Below are positions 1 to 10,900 of a stretch of 33,992 nucleotides of DNA, in pieces. The DNA is taken from NCBI GenBank assembly GCA_023091735.1, contig JALKBU010000545.1, positions 1-33,992 on the forward strand. The letters run 5' to 3'. The stretch comes from Trichomonas tenax (lineage: Eukaryota; Parabasalia; Trichomonadida; Trichomonadidae). Position 1 is the first letter of the stretch. Each line of letters opens with the position of its first letter. The translations under genes and the position numbers were made by a program. Below the pieces are notes generated by a model. It saw only the letters and a list, made by a program, of their open reading frames with translations. It ran no database searches and was not told the DNA's origin.

Positions 1-2753
1 ATCCTTCACTATGAGGCCACAACTACTCATAATGAAGTCTTCTTTGGCTTCCAACATTGAGTTCAATCCATTTCAACCTATTGACACTTTTCCATTTTTC
101 CCGCGCAAACATGTCACTTTCCTTTATATTTGACATTCTGACTCTATATGTCAAACATAATTTACATGTCAGAAAAGCACGTTGTTCTATTTTGTCCCAG
201 TCCCCATTTTTTCGATGATTGCGAATGAGATCGCCTGAACTGTTCTACATCATTTAGAGTGAGATCGACTGAACTGTTTCGATGATTTTGATTGAGATCG
301 ACTGATTACAATTTCGCCACCTCTATTGACAACTAAAACTTTTGCATTTACGAAAATTCCCCTAAAGGATACGGATCTATTTGACATACACTTGCAGGTC
401 TAAGTGAAAAGCTTTTCATGGATAACGCGTACTCGGAGTAAATAATATGAATATAACTCTATAGAATTGCAGTAACATCTAATAGCACATATATACATAT
501 ATGCTTAACTAGATATACTATATATATACTGGTATGATTATACTCTGCTGTGCTGTATTAGAGATATAATATCTTTAATGGCATCATAAAAACAGATCGA
601 TGACCTTAAGATTTAAAGCACTAGAATATACAAAATGACCATAGAAAGAAAGATTTTATGCTAGATACAGTGAAAAAGAAGAAAAATAGTGTAAATTTCA
701 TTCATTTTAATGCAAATAATAAAATTATTTTGTGTTTACCGTGTAACACGCTTGAATAAATCATAAGTAGAATCACATGATTTCTCGAAAATCAATGAGA
801 AATTTCGAAATGAAAAATAATCCACTATATCTAAGGCATATATGTAAATGAATAATATATATTCCATTCTAATAGATTGCTTCGTTAACATTGCCAAGGT
901 TTTGCATAAATTAATGTAGATTCTTATTACTAGAGCACAATTGCTCAATAATATCATGGAGACAATAGCTAAATCATCTATGTATGGAGCATATGAGATT
1001 TTCGATTTTTTTCATTTAAATGTTCACGAAAAAACAAAATTAAATTTTGATATGCAATTGTGTCATTATCAAACAGCAAGCGATATGAACAGAAACTGTA
1101 TGGTGTGTGAATTTTGAGTTTTAAAAGATATGTAATTTGAAATGCAATTATTTTTTGTAGAAAAAGAATACAGAAGTCATTGTATATAGCCAATGATGTA
1201 CGTTGTATAGTTCTTTGGGGTTAGCAAACTCTTTGGTCCGGAATGATAAATATGGAGGACTTTGTTAGCAAAACATTTGTCCAAATATATAAGGTTCATC
1301 GAAAATTTTGTGAATAAAAAAGGAAAAAAAAAAACAGAATATGGGTGTTGAACATAATGTTTCTCTTATAAAACATGTTAGAAACATTATCAGCCAGACT
1401 ATAATTCCAAACAGACTGTCTCAAATAATTTTAAGTATTTAATCGCAAGCTTATTGGTTCTATGGACTCACCAATATATGCATAATTTATTTTTCGTAGT
1501 TTAATCAAGAATTAGTTTTCCAACCCTGAGAATTTCGAAAACTAAATCACCTCTATTTGATGTTTATTTGAATTTACATACATAAGAGATCTTATATTTT
1601 ATATATGGTGAACATTTTGAAAAAATACGTTTTTATTTAAATTGCGCTTACTGTTAACATGTATATGTTTTTGAATTGATATTATATCGAATACACGCAA
1701 AGAAACATTGTAACTATATGGCCTCCTCAAAATTTTGCAAAATGTCAAAAATTTGTTAGGGCTTAAAAGTACCATTTATAGTATTACCGAAATGCTGCGA
1801 TCCTAGTGGTACCATTATTTTGTAAACTAAAATTGAGATGATACTGTCAAATTCACTTCTGACTGTTCATACGGTATCTGATATTCAACATATTATGGTA
1901 ATGCAAAGCGAATATTCAGAATTATATTAATTTTCACGTAGGTAAATGATTGGGATATTTGTGCTATAATATTAAGCTAAATTACTAAATATCACTGATA
2001 TTGTTGCTTTGATATTATTATTTTAACTTATAAATCAGTCAACATTAATATAATAGTCGATTGGAATAATATATGGAAGTAATAGTATTAAGTACTTCGA
2101 TATTTCATCAAATATAAAAAATGAAAAACAAAATCATTTGATATTTTGGACTGTTATGCATAATATGATGATTTCAACAATGAATATACAACAATGGTAA
2201 TAAATGTACAGAAAAATATTGTGTTTGGCAAAATGATGAAATTTGAAATTATGGTAATTGCTCGATTTTCTCGCACCTACATACTTTGTACCATTTATGA
2301 ACTATATTGAATTATTTTGTTTATGATGTATATTCTAATAAGTCGAAAATAATTTAATTTTTTAAAAATAAAACTCAAATATTCCAAAAACCAAATGTTA
2401 ACATTTTAAATTTATAGACCGATGCACTGCCAATGTTATGAAAATTCTAAATTAGAGATTTCAAGCCGAGATAACGATTTTTGAAAAAAAAAAAAAAAAA
2501 AAATCAAAGAATAAAAACATCATCATATCATTCAAATTTTAGTTCCACTAGAAAATAAATAAAAATATACCCCTAAATCCAAATTTTCCAATTATGCGAT
2601 CGAAACATTTTTGAACATCTCTGTCTGAATTATTTCTGTGATTTACAAAACACCAAAAAACTAAAATATAAACTCCAAATGGTATAAAAACAAAATTTGC
2701 CCGCTTTTCTAAGAAAAAACGATGAAAAACTCATAAGCGGTTAAAAATTCATA
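1..2753. other. AT-rich gene-free region upstream of the SLC35F6-like gene
   Basis: I see no convincing gene here. The few open frames on the minus strand (around 736-957 and 978-1193) have low-complexity composition rich in Ile, Phe, Leu and Asn, and look like chance frames in AT-rich DNA. The first 420 bases are noticeably less AT-rich than the rest and hold a short tandem repeat (213-308). A run of 20 A lies at 2484-2503. The last 50 bases before the ATG at 2754 contain TCATAA and TTCATAATG, which only loosely resemble a trichomonad initiator. Confidence 0.6.
213..308. repeat. Three imperfect tandem copies of a ~33-bp unit
   Basis: The core TGAGATCG(C/A)CTGA begins at 226, 260 and 293, spaced 34 and 33 bases. 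The segment around it, resembling ACTGTTTCGATGATTT, is also repeated but less exactly. No coding frame explains it. It could be a decayed minisatellite. Confidence 0.7.
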
Positions 2754-3920
2754 ATGGTTAATACTAAAGCGCCTCGTTGGCAGCAGTTATATGCCATCCC
2801 TGGTATGCTTATTTTTGGTACCGCCACTGTCGTCACACAGAAATTCTTGTTCGAGCAGACAGGCGAAGGCTTGGCCAAATATGGCGGACATCACGAATTC
2901 CACAAACCATGGTTCCAAACGGACACCATGTTCATGGGCATGACGTTGTCGCTTCTTGCATACTTAATTCTCGGAAAGAAAGACCGCAAGGAAACAAATT
3001 CTGAAGCACAAGAGACAAAGGGTTGCAACTGGAAGTTAATCTTGGGTGGCGCTCTCCCTGCTGTCTGCGATCTCTTAGCTACATCTCTTATGAACGTTCA
3101 ACTTCTTTATATTCAGGCATCCGTTTGGCAGATGTTACGTGGCTCAATGGTTATCTTCTCATCCATCTTCTGCGCCTTCATCCTCAAGCGTCCACACTTC
3201 CCATACATGTGGTGGGCTATTCTTGCTGTTGTCTGCGCTTTGACTATTGTCGGTGTTGCGTGCGTTTGCTCCACTGGTGCTGGAAAGGAGGGCGTTTCTC
3301 AGGGAAGAGTCATCATGGCCGTCTTCCTCACAATTGTCGCTCAATTAATTCAGGCAACACAACTTGTCATCGAGGATTTCATTCTCCATGACTTAGACAC
3401 ACACCCACTTCAACTCGTTGGCCTCAAGGGATTCTGGGGTTGGGTTCTCTGCACATCTATCTGCTTCCCAATCGTTCAATTCACAAAATCAACAGAAGGC
3501 AATGGTGTTCACGAGGATTTAATCGATACATTCGCTATGCTCAAGAGCTCACCAATAATTCTGGCTTTCATTATCCTTTACATCTTCTTCATCTTACTTT
3601 ATAACATTGGTGGCATGCTCGTTACAAACGTTTTCTCTGCTGTCCACAGAACAATTCTTGAAGGCCTTCGCACACTCTGCATTTGGACTGTCCAGCTCAT
3701 TCTTTACTACTCAATGCACAAATCTCATCCATCAATCGGTGAGCCATGGACAAGATGGAGCTGGCTCCAGCTTGCTGGCTTCAGCCTCCTCTTCACAGGC
3801 TCCCTTATGTACAACAAGATTATCAGACTTCCAGTTTTCACGTATCCAGATGATGTTGCAGATCTTGCTAAGATTTCTCAACCTCTTCTCCACTCTTCCA
3901 CTGATGGTGCTAAGCTCTAA
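2754..3920 (+). CDS. SLC35F6: SLC35F6-type transporter (drug/metabolite transporter superfamily)
   Basis: This is a 388-residue multipass membrane protein of the nucleotide-sugar-transporter-like SLC35F group. About ten hydrophobic segments are visible, near residues 13-31, 57-74, 95-120, 125-144, 151-172, 186-206, 224-243, 267-290, 300-320 and 336-354. Family-diagnostic stretches are CDLLATSLMNV (105-115), QMLRGSMVIF (126-135), QLVIEDFILHDLDTHPLQLVG around 203-223, and the RTILEGLRTLCIW segment near 299-311. Length matches the human protein (about 370). SLC35F6 proteins are reported on lysosomal or endomembranes; the substrate is not established. The acidic tail ends with QPLL, a possible dileucine-type sorting signal (inference). 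The ATG follows an AT-rich leader directly. The stop overlaps TAAA (3918-3921), a trichomonad-like polyadenylation signal. Codon use is GC-richer than the flanks, as expected for a real gene. It converges on the Beclin gene. Confidence 0.9.
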   Translation: MVNTKAPRWQQLYAIPGMLIFGTATVVTQKFLFEQTGEGLAKYGGHHEFHKPWFQTDTMFMGMTLSLLAYLILGKKDRKETNSEAQETKGCNWKLILGGALPAVCDLLATSLMNVQLLYIQASVWQMLRGSMVIFSSIFCAFILKRPHFPYMWWAILAVVCALTIVGVACVCSTGAGKEGVSQGRVIMAVFLTIVAQLIQATQLVIEDFILHDLDTHPLQLVGLKGFWGWVLCTSICFPIVQFTKSTEGNGVHEDLIDTFAMLKSSPIILAFIILYIFFILLYNIGGMLVTNVFSAVHRTILEGLRTLCIWTVQLILYYSMHKSHPSIGEPWTRWSWLQLAGFSLLFTGSLMYNKIIRLPVFTYPDDVADLAKISQPLLHSSTDGAKL

Positions 3921-4402
3921 AAATAAAATACGTCTATATAATTTTTTTAAAAAGATAGTTTATTATTTATCATAATCCATTGACACAGCTAATAAAATAT
4001 TATCTGAAGCAATAATTCTAATGATTGCATTTTAGATTTTAAAATTCGATTTTATTTTTTTAGATCTACCATTTTCTGTCAATATAATATTGACATGGCA
4101 GTGCCGAAGTGATTGCTGATCCATATTGGGGCTATTATTATTACAATATATCTTCAACAATTAATATTTACAAAACACAAAACATAATATTATAATTTCA
4201 ACATGATGATGCATGCAAGTATATTGATAATAATTATAATCAAAAAACTTGTTAAAATTTCAATTGATATCAAACTTTTGCAGTCTAATAATATCTTTGA
4301 CGGATAAACTTACTGTATATATAGTAAATTAAAATGGCAGTGGACTAAGTACTATGCTTATATAATTCATACTTGTAAATAAATATAATTCATTTTGGTA
4401 AT
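3921..4402. other. Convergent intergenic spacer
   Basis: AT-rich spacer between the 3' ends of the transporter and Beclin genes. No open frame, RNA gene or clear repeat was recognised. It presumably holds both 3' untranslated regions. Confidence 0.6.
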
Positions 4403-5485
4403 CTATGAATCATGTATCAATTGATCCAATGAGAGCTGAGTAACAATGTACCTTAAATCTTCCAAAAAGTATTTCATTGGTAAATTCCATTTTGCCAAGC
4501 GTTTTGGATCTGCCTCATATGATATTTTATCAAGAGTGTGCTTATTTAGATTCACTTGAAATGGTGGTGTTGACAAAGGATCAAAAAATCCATCATCGAA
4601 ATACAATTTTCGAAGCAATATCATTAAATAGTGAATTGCCTGATTAAACTTTCTAACGCTCTTTGTGTCATATCCATTCAATGCTATTGGGATCATCTCT
4701 GGTGGTTTATTTGAATCATAAACTAACAAGAAATATGCATTTGCACCGTAGTGTATTTTTGCTATGTCCTTCTTTAATATCCTCGCTAAATTTTGGATCA
4801 ATAAACAAGCCATCATCAATGCGGAATTTATTTCCCATAATGGCACTAATTCTTTATTAGATATTGATAAGCGCAACTTGTTGATTGTGCCTACATCTGT
4901 GTCATCAATGCAAATCTCGAATACAGAATCTAAAATATAATATTGTGATCTAGGCGGTTCGTATTTAATATGATTTGTTTGTAACGTAAATCTTGGTATA
5001 TTTAACGTGAATTCTCCTTCTGTAGCAATGTTTTCAAACTTTTCATTTTGCATTGAATCAATACTTTGTAAAACATGTTCTGATTGAGCTAAAAGCTTGT
5101 TTTTGATCGATTCATACTGTTCTTTCGTCATTTGACTTATATTTTGAATTTGACTTTTAATTTGATTTAAGTTAGAAGTAATTTTGGTGATTGAACTGCA
5201 TGCACATGTTGGGCAGAGTGGAAATGGTACTTGAGAATAGTTTTTCATTTGAGATTTGAATTTTTCGAATTTTTGATATGACTTCCATTTCGAAATATCA
5301 CTCGTACAACGAAATTCAGATCCTTTCCTCAACAGTATCTTCTTATAACGCGATGGTGACGATATTACGTGATTTGTTTTATTTTCTTGGTCAGCGAAGA
5401 AAGAATCGGTGATGGTTGCGAGTTTGCCACAACCACTGCAGACGAATATCGCTCTGTCGCAGTTGATGTCCGCAATTTCGCTCAT
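4403..5485 (-). CDS. ATG6: Beclin-1/ATG6 family protein, compact form
   Basis: Beclin/ATG6 is the regulatory subunit of the class III PI3-kinase (Vps34) complexes that make PI3P for autophagosome formation and endosomal sorting. The C-terminal evolutionarily conserved domain is recognisable: GTINKLRLS (199-207), the WEIN motif (217-220) followed by the hydrophobic helix SALMMACLLIQNLARIL, HYGANAYFL (245-253), a FNQAIHYLMILLRKLYFDDGF helix near 280-300, and the final KYFLEDLRYIVTQLS helix. Both N-terminal CxxC pairs of the family are kept: C16/C19 and C91/C94, with C96 as an extra cysteine. A short coiled coil covers roughly 100-150. At 360 residues it is shorter than animal Beclin (about 450); the missing part is mainly between the CxxC pairs, where the BH3 region lies in animals, and in the coiled coil. 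The first in-frame ATG is at 5485; a TTG two codons upstream is not needed. Identification is from memory of the family, without a search. Confidence 0.87.
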   Translation of the reverse strand: MSEIADINCDRAIFVCSGCGKLATITDSFFADQENKTNHVISSPSRYKKILLRKGSEFRCTSDISKWKSYQKFEKFKSQMKNYSQVPFPLCPTCACSSITKITSNLNQIKSQIQNISQMTKEQYESIKNKLLAQSEHVLQSIDSMQNEKFENIATEGEFTLNIPRFTLQTNHIKYEPPRSQYYILDSVFEICIDDTDVGTINKLRLSISNKELVPLWEINSALMMACLLIQNLARILKKDIAKIHYGANAYFLLVYDSNKPPEMIPIALNGYDTKSVRKFNQAIHYLMILLRKLYFDDGFFDPLSTPPFQVNLNKHTLDKISYEADPKRLAKWNLPMKYFLEDLRYIVTQLSLDQLIHDS

Positions 5486-6077
5486 TCCCAATTTTTGACG
5501 ATAAAGATTTTGACAAGTAAAGTCTCATTGCTTGAGATCATTTATTCTATATATTTGGAATCTACTTAGTGAGGCGACAATTTTTTAAAGGATTATTGCA
5601 ATAATATTTTAAATTTAAGAAAAAGATTGATATCTGGCTTGTAAAGTAAGTCTTCCAAAATCATGATTTTACATGTCATATTAATTGCCGTTCTTCGATA
5701 TTTATATGAATTAGCATTGGCGATTCATGAACTCATTCCGCATGCTATGATTTGAAAAAGAATTTGGTAAAATATAATTAAGATGCATCTTTTCATGATG
5801 AGAAAATGCAATGTTGAGGACAACAGAAGCATAAATAAACCATGTTTCTATAGCTTGTGAATAATAAAAAATATTAGAAACAACAATTTGTGATAAAATA
5901 ATGCAATGCTTATTCAAATCCGATTAAAATTAAATTCCATATGCATTTGCAATAAGAATGCTCTTTCCTATGTTGCAACATGTGCTTTAATTTCTTCTTG
6001 GTCTTTATTAGATGAAAATTCAATGTCTTTTGGATAGTTACAGAAAATTCACAACACAACTAACCTTATAGGCGACG

Positions 6078-6108
6078 ATAAAATAACCTTATCATACGGT
6101 TATTTTAT
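6078..6108. repeat. Perfect 11-bp inverted repeat (hairpin)
   Basis: ATAAAATAACC at 6078-6088 is matched by its reverse complement GGTTATTTTAT at 6098-6108, with a 9-base loop. It lies between genes and does not flank a recognisable element. AT-rich DNA makes short hairpins common, so functional meaning is uncertain. Confidence 0.6.
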
Positions 6109-6589
6109 GTAATTTTGAATACATTTTACATAAATGTATGCGCTACTATGCAGCATATGATATTTTTATGTGTATTATTGATTCAAATGCCTCTTATACG
6201 CTTAAAATTAAAAACGCAACTAATTCATTAATTGATTTGAGGGCGATTATACACACGAAAGTTATTGAATTTGATGGGATTTGGATTTGCAGCTATAATA
6301 ATGTAAAATTTTAGAATCTTAGATTTGTCAATGAAAACAAATTATTCGCTGAGACACCATCTTTCCTCAGCGCTGCATATTAGCGCATACATTTATGCTG
6401 GAAATCGTATATTTTTGGACGATTTGAAACGCAATCAATGATTTGATAGATATATAGACTGTGCCACTTATACCACTGGATAGACAACTATCAATATGTA
6501 CATGAAAGTACTTTCAAATCGAAAAAATATTGATCAGATAAAAAGTTATGAAGGTCACGGGACTACACCGTAGAAGGAAAAATGCTGCC

Positions 6590-6634
6590 CTGTGGACCAC
6601 CAACAATAATAATGCATAAATTATTGTTGATTGC
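6590..6634 (-). repeat. 45-bp exact copy of dynein AAA2 P-loop coding sequence
   Basis: Bases 6590-6634 are identical, in the same orientation within the window, to 14805-14849 inside the dynein heavy chain gene. Read on the minus strand it is exactly 15 codons, AINNNLCIIIVGGPQ, ending just before the TGKT of the AAA2 Walker A motif. Flanks are unrelated: the next codons on the copy read GSIF and then reach a stop, and upstream on that strand there is a stop four codons before the block. It is therefore a noncoding fragment, not part of a gene. Confidence 0.95.
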
Positions 6635-6765
6635 AAATACTTATTCTTAGAAATATCATAGTTTTTGCAATGAGATATTTGTTTTAATATTGAAAATCAT
6701 ATTAAGAAGAACATTCTCTTAAACAGACTTTCGACAACTATCGGATCAGTATTTAAGATATAAAA

Positions 6766-7244
6766 CCGAAAATCTTTAAGTTGGCATAAAAATTTATGAG
6801 ATAAAAACGATTTTCTTCGATAAAATTTTTTGTTGTTTCAGTCATGGAATCAATTCTTCAGTTCAGTCCCAGAAGGGATAGATTTCTCATTCAAGAAAAA
6901 CGAAAAAGTTCAAAGTAGTTTTTCTTATTACATAAATAATTGTTACTTTGGTCAATTCACATTCACATCAGTTGTCTTCAGCGCAACGAATGCGAATACA
7001 TGTGTCCTTTCTGAAGCAACAATTTTTGTTTCTAACAGCAACTCTGGAAACAGCAATGGCGGCAGTTTTCTGTTTTCTAGTGAAGGTCAATGTGTCCAGA
7101 GCAGAATCTGCAGCTTCCAATCATGTCTTCCTTCTAACTCATCTTCATATAAAGGTGTTTATTGTTATGTTGATGTTTCTTCGACTGCAAACTCTCAAAA
7201 TTTTCTTATTGATTCATCAGTCATCGAGAGCGGAAAATCGAGTG
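6766..7244 (+). repeat. Arm 1 of a 479-bp near-identical inverted repeat
   Basis: By eye alignment, 6766-7244 equals the reverse complement of 26312-26790 with no indel and two mismatches: an ATA/ACA codon difference (Ile/Thr) near 6881 and a synonymous GCG/GCA difference near 6991. The arm includes about 60 bases of noncoding leader and the first ~138 codons of the beta-helix frame. Beyond 7244 the two copies suddenly become clearly diverged. Confidence 0.93.
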
Positions 7245-7846
7245 GACAAGGATGTGAAAATGTTTATATGAATAATGGACAACAAAACATAGAATCTTTG
7301 AATATTTCTAATTCCAATGTTTACTATCGTCAACTTTATGATTTAGATAATATTGCATCAGATTCAAATGTTTCATTTTGTTCTTTTGTAAATAACACTT
7401 GTGGTGGATGGGCATGCTCTCATACAAATGATATAACAAGAGTTGTTTACATTAAGTTTTGTAACTTCCAACAAAATAATGTCAAAAGCAATAGATTAAT
7501 TGGAACATATGGACCAAGTTTATCAATAACAGATTGTTCGATTTTACAAAATCAAGCAATAACATTTACTTATAGCAATCAAATAAATTATATTTTAGTA
7601 GATCATTGCTTCATTGATAGAAGTGATGGAGCAGATGGATACAAAACCATTATAAACACAATCGAAGACAAGATGACATTCGAGCTTTCACTTCTATCAA
7701 CCGCTCAATGCCAAGCTGCAATACCAATCACTTCTGTGAACAACAATATCGATGTTCGTGCAATTTCTGTTATGCACTGCAAAGTATTTGACATACTTTC
7801 TCTCATCAACAAGATCGGAGTCACATTCGGAATTGCAACAATATAA
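6830..7846 (+). CDS. 5'-truncated beta-helix repeat protein (surface-protein-like), fragment
   Basis: The frame is open for about 338 codons but has no ATG at its start: it begins after an in-frame TAA at 6821-6823, and 6830 is a TTG. The product shows a ladder of Cys/Asn-rich repeats of about 25-30 residues, for example NVSFCSFVNN, YIKFCNFQQN, LSITDCSILQN and ILVDHCFIDRS. This pattern is typical of right-handed parallel beta-helix or Pmp-like extracellular proteins, which form large families in trichomonads. No signal peptide or transmembrane anchor is present, so this is probably a fragment lacking its 5' end and perhaps its 3' anchor. An ATG at 6844 is in another frame and stops after 24 codons. 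The stop overlaps TAAA (7844-7847). The gene ends 85 bases from the dynein stop, tail to tail. A broken sister copy lies at 25705-26726. It may be a pseudogene. Confidence 0.55.
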   Translation: MLFQSWNQFFSSVPEGIDFSFKKNEKVQSSFSYYINNCYFGQFTFTSVVFSATNANTCVLSEATIFVSNSNSGNSNGGSFLFSSEGQCVQSRICSFQSCLPSNSSSYKGVYCYVDVSSTANSQNFLIDSSVIESGKSSGQGCENVYMNNGQQNIESLNISNSNVYYRQLYDLDNIASDSNVSFCSFVNNTCGGWACSHTNDITRVVYIKFCNFQQNNVKSNRLIGTYGPSLSITDCSILQNQAITFTYSNQINYILVDHCFIDRSDGADGYKTIINTIEDKMTFELSLLSTAQCQAAIPITSVNNNIDVRAISVMHCKVFDILSLINKIGVTFGIATI

Positions 7847-7931
7847 AACAAAATAACATTGATTAATATCAAATATTAAACAGATTTTATAACAAAAAAT
7901 ATAAAAACATATAAAAAACAAATAAATGAAA

Positions 7932-10900
7932 TCAACAGAAAGTATCATGTGGATGACAGATGAAAGAAGTTCCAGAGAGTGTGACATCGTTCTGCTTGAT
8001 CTGGCTCTTGACAATGATGTCTGAAATGAAGTTGTTCTTTAAGTCTTCAATGTTCACAAATCCATTCATCGGAATCCGCATCAGGAATGGAATCTTAACA
8101 AATGTTTCTTCGTTTTCGATTTTCATGTTCTGTGTCGTCGCGAGGTAGAGAACAGGAATCCTCATGAAAGAAGGTGTTTTGTTGTTGCTCTTCGCGAGAG
8201 TGTTGTTTGCGCTGTCCCAGTTGCCGCACATGATTGCGACACTTCTGATTGCAATCGATGTCTCATGTGGCTTCTCGAAGCAGAAGTAGTAATTCAAGTT
8301 GTCGCGAAGGATTCCTCTTTGTACTGCAACCTCTGCGACGAATGCTTGCGCGAAGTCGTTCATGTTCCTGATGAACCTAGAATCGATCTCGCTCGGAATC
8401 GTTGATCCGCTCATCCAGTTCGTGAGGAACTTCGATTTTTCGAAGAGCATCGAGAAGAACTTCGCGATCGAGTTGGTACCAGAGAATCCGACGATCTCCC
8501 TCCACTTCTGAGGGACTTGCTGGACTGAGAAAGACTTGAATACGTCACTTGTCCTGAACTGGATCGCATCTGTGATCTCCTTCGATATCGTCTGTGTCGA
8601 AACATTGAATGTGTGTATCTCAGAGTCGAGGAACATCTGCATCGGTGAGTGAGGCTCGAAGTTCTGGGCTGTGTATATCTGCGGAGGGATCATCGTCGAC
8701 ATGCTCTCGAGGTATGTCCTGACGTCGCTCGGGAGAGTGCTGACAGGCCGCGCCATCGATGACAGTGTCTTCGAGATCCATATGCTCATCCTCCAGTTGA
8801 AGAGAGGCTGCGATGCGAGTGAGTCGAATCCGAGGAACGCAGGGTCTACGAATATGTCGAGCTTCGATACGTATTCCAAGTACTGATTCTTGTCCCAGTC
8901 ATCGTGGATCTCGAATTTCTTGTTCCTGAACGCGAACTCTTGCTCGAGGAAACGAGGCTGGAAGATTTCGTGCTCGTTCGCGTCCCTCTTCTGCTGGTCG
9001 ACCTTGAACAGCGAGACAGCACAAGATATGTCAGAGTGGTAGACAGAGCGTAGGTTCTCCATCGGGAAGTCCCTGTATAGCGCGCTGTCGACGTATCGAG
9101 ATGCCTTCGAGAATATGTTCGTAACCATCGTCGGCGTTATCGGGAGAGAAGATGTTATTCCGAGAGGGACGGCGAAGTTCCTCGCTCTCTCGAGTGCGAA
9201 CAAGATCGCGAGCGGGAAAGATATCTTCTTCATCAGGACTGGTGTCCCGCTCCCGCTAATCTGGTCCCAGTGCGTGTTGTATATGTTGTATACGATGCTC
9301 CTGATGTTCGGGAAGTCGTGGACATACACGACGTTTGATCCGACGAGCAAACTGTTCGTGAGCTCGTCGAACGATGTCGCGAGGATGATCAGTCTGAAGT
9401 CGTTGTGTGGATCGACGATGAGTTCTCTGATTGACTGTATTATTGATACAGAGAGCGGCGATGTGCTGTAGTGAAGGATGAGGACTCTGCCTGTTGATAT
9501 CGCGTTCTTCGCAACTTCGAAAACTGTTTCCAAGTACGCTGATGACATCGATGTCGGAATCTCGAGGAATGATTTCCCTGCCTGTGTGAGCTGCATCTGA
9601 ACGATGCTCGAAGCGTAGTTTGTGACAGATGATTTGATGATTGTCGGAATCTTTGGATCGTTGTTTGCAAACAATTTGAGCTCTGGGTTCGTTATGTAGT
9701 TCTCGAAGTCCTTCCCGAGTGTGCGGAGAAGGTAACTCCTGATGATCGGGAAGACGAGTGTGATGTTCGCGAAACGAAGCTTCTCGAGTGGGTCACCCAT
9801 GGAAGGCTCAGACTGTCGCATGTCACAGACGTTGTTCATCTCGCTGTTGATGTGAAGGAGGATCTCCTCGAAACCGCCGAACTGGTCTTCGCTGTGTGTC
9901 GACATGACGACTGCGATGAATAGTGCGACGTAGCTGTCCTCGAGTGACATCTGTGGTGTGACGTATGCAATCAGCTGGTGGAGCATGTGTGTGAATATAT
10001 CGTCTGGGCTCGCGTTGAGCTTGCAAGACTTCAATGCACTGTCGAGCATCTGGAAGTACTTGCGGACGTTGAATCCGTGGTTCTTGTTGACACGAGAGCA
10101 GTATCGTGAGATTGCAACCCACATCGATGTCGCGAGTCTGACTGCTCTGATGAATGGTGACTCGAGGTCGCTGATCTCCTTCTCGATCGATGTGAAGTCT
10201 GTTTTCACTTCAAGTGATGACATGAAACACTCTTTGTTCCTGATCAGTGATTCGACGCCGTCTTCGTCTTCGAAGATGTCGTCGTTGCTGTTGCCCTTCA
10301 TGATCTTGACGAGCTCTGTGATGGAGTCGATGACGTCGTCCTCGAACATGATCTTCTCGACACCGCGTTGCATTCGAAGTCGCTCGATGTTGATCATTCT
10401 CGGAAGTTGCTCTGGGAAGAAACGCTTGACAAAGTGTGCAGAAACGATCCTGTGGAGAGACTTTCCGTAAACTGTGTTCATGTTCAGGATTGTGACGCGA
10501 GCAGCGAGGTCATGAGGGACATTGTTGAGTGACTCGATTGATGATGTCAGATAAAGTGTGAACTTCGGATGTACTTGGATGACTTTTCCTGCGAATGTGA
10601 ACGGAATTGGTTCAGGCCTCTTCTTCGGGAGCTGGAGGAGGACGAATAAACTTGGACCGAGGAAGTTCACATCATAGAGAAGCAATTTGTTTCCTTTCTC
10701 AAGACATTCTGTGATGATGTCGTTAATATTAGAACTGACGAGAGAAGCTGTCACAAGGTGCTTCGGCTTCGTGTGTTCGACCAAGAAGTCGTACATGAAT
10801 CCGTCGCTGTCCAAAATGAGAGGAGGCATATGAAGCATCTGCATTCTTCGCCATCCAAGTTCAGTCTCGATCGGCGTCAGTTGGTCGAAGTTCAACTTGT

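Larger units (their letters stand above)
5486..6765. other. Intergenic region with a hairpin and a stray dynein-derived 45-mer
   Basis: No credible gene was found; the minus-strand frame at 5711-5917 looks like a chance ORF. The region is a divergent spacer between the Beclin gene and the truncated beta-helix gene. It holds an 11-bp perfect stem hairpin (6078-6108) and, at 6590-6634, an exact 45-bp copy of part of the dynein gene, both listed separately. Weak similarity to the flank of the second beta-helix copy begins around 6720. Confidence 0.6.

Noticed and set aside
736..1193. Two short minus-strand open frames
   Set aside because: Low-complexity Ile/Leu/Phe/Tyr-rich products in AT-rich DNA, with no codon bias like the real genes and no family resemblance.
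6061..6075. ACTAACCTTATAG-like sequence as a possible trichomonad 3' splice site
   Set aside because: It does not match ACTAACACACAG, no GTATGT partner frame is nearby, and every recognised gene is intact without introns.
6844..6918. ATG-initiated 24-codon frame at the start of beta-helix copy 1
   Set aside because: It is in a different frame from the conserved beta-helix product and ends at a TAG; it occurs identically in copy 2 only because the DNA is nearly identical there.
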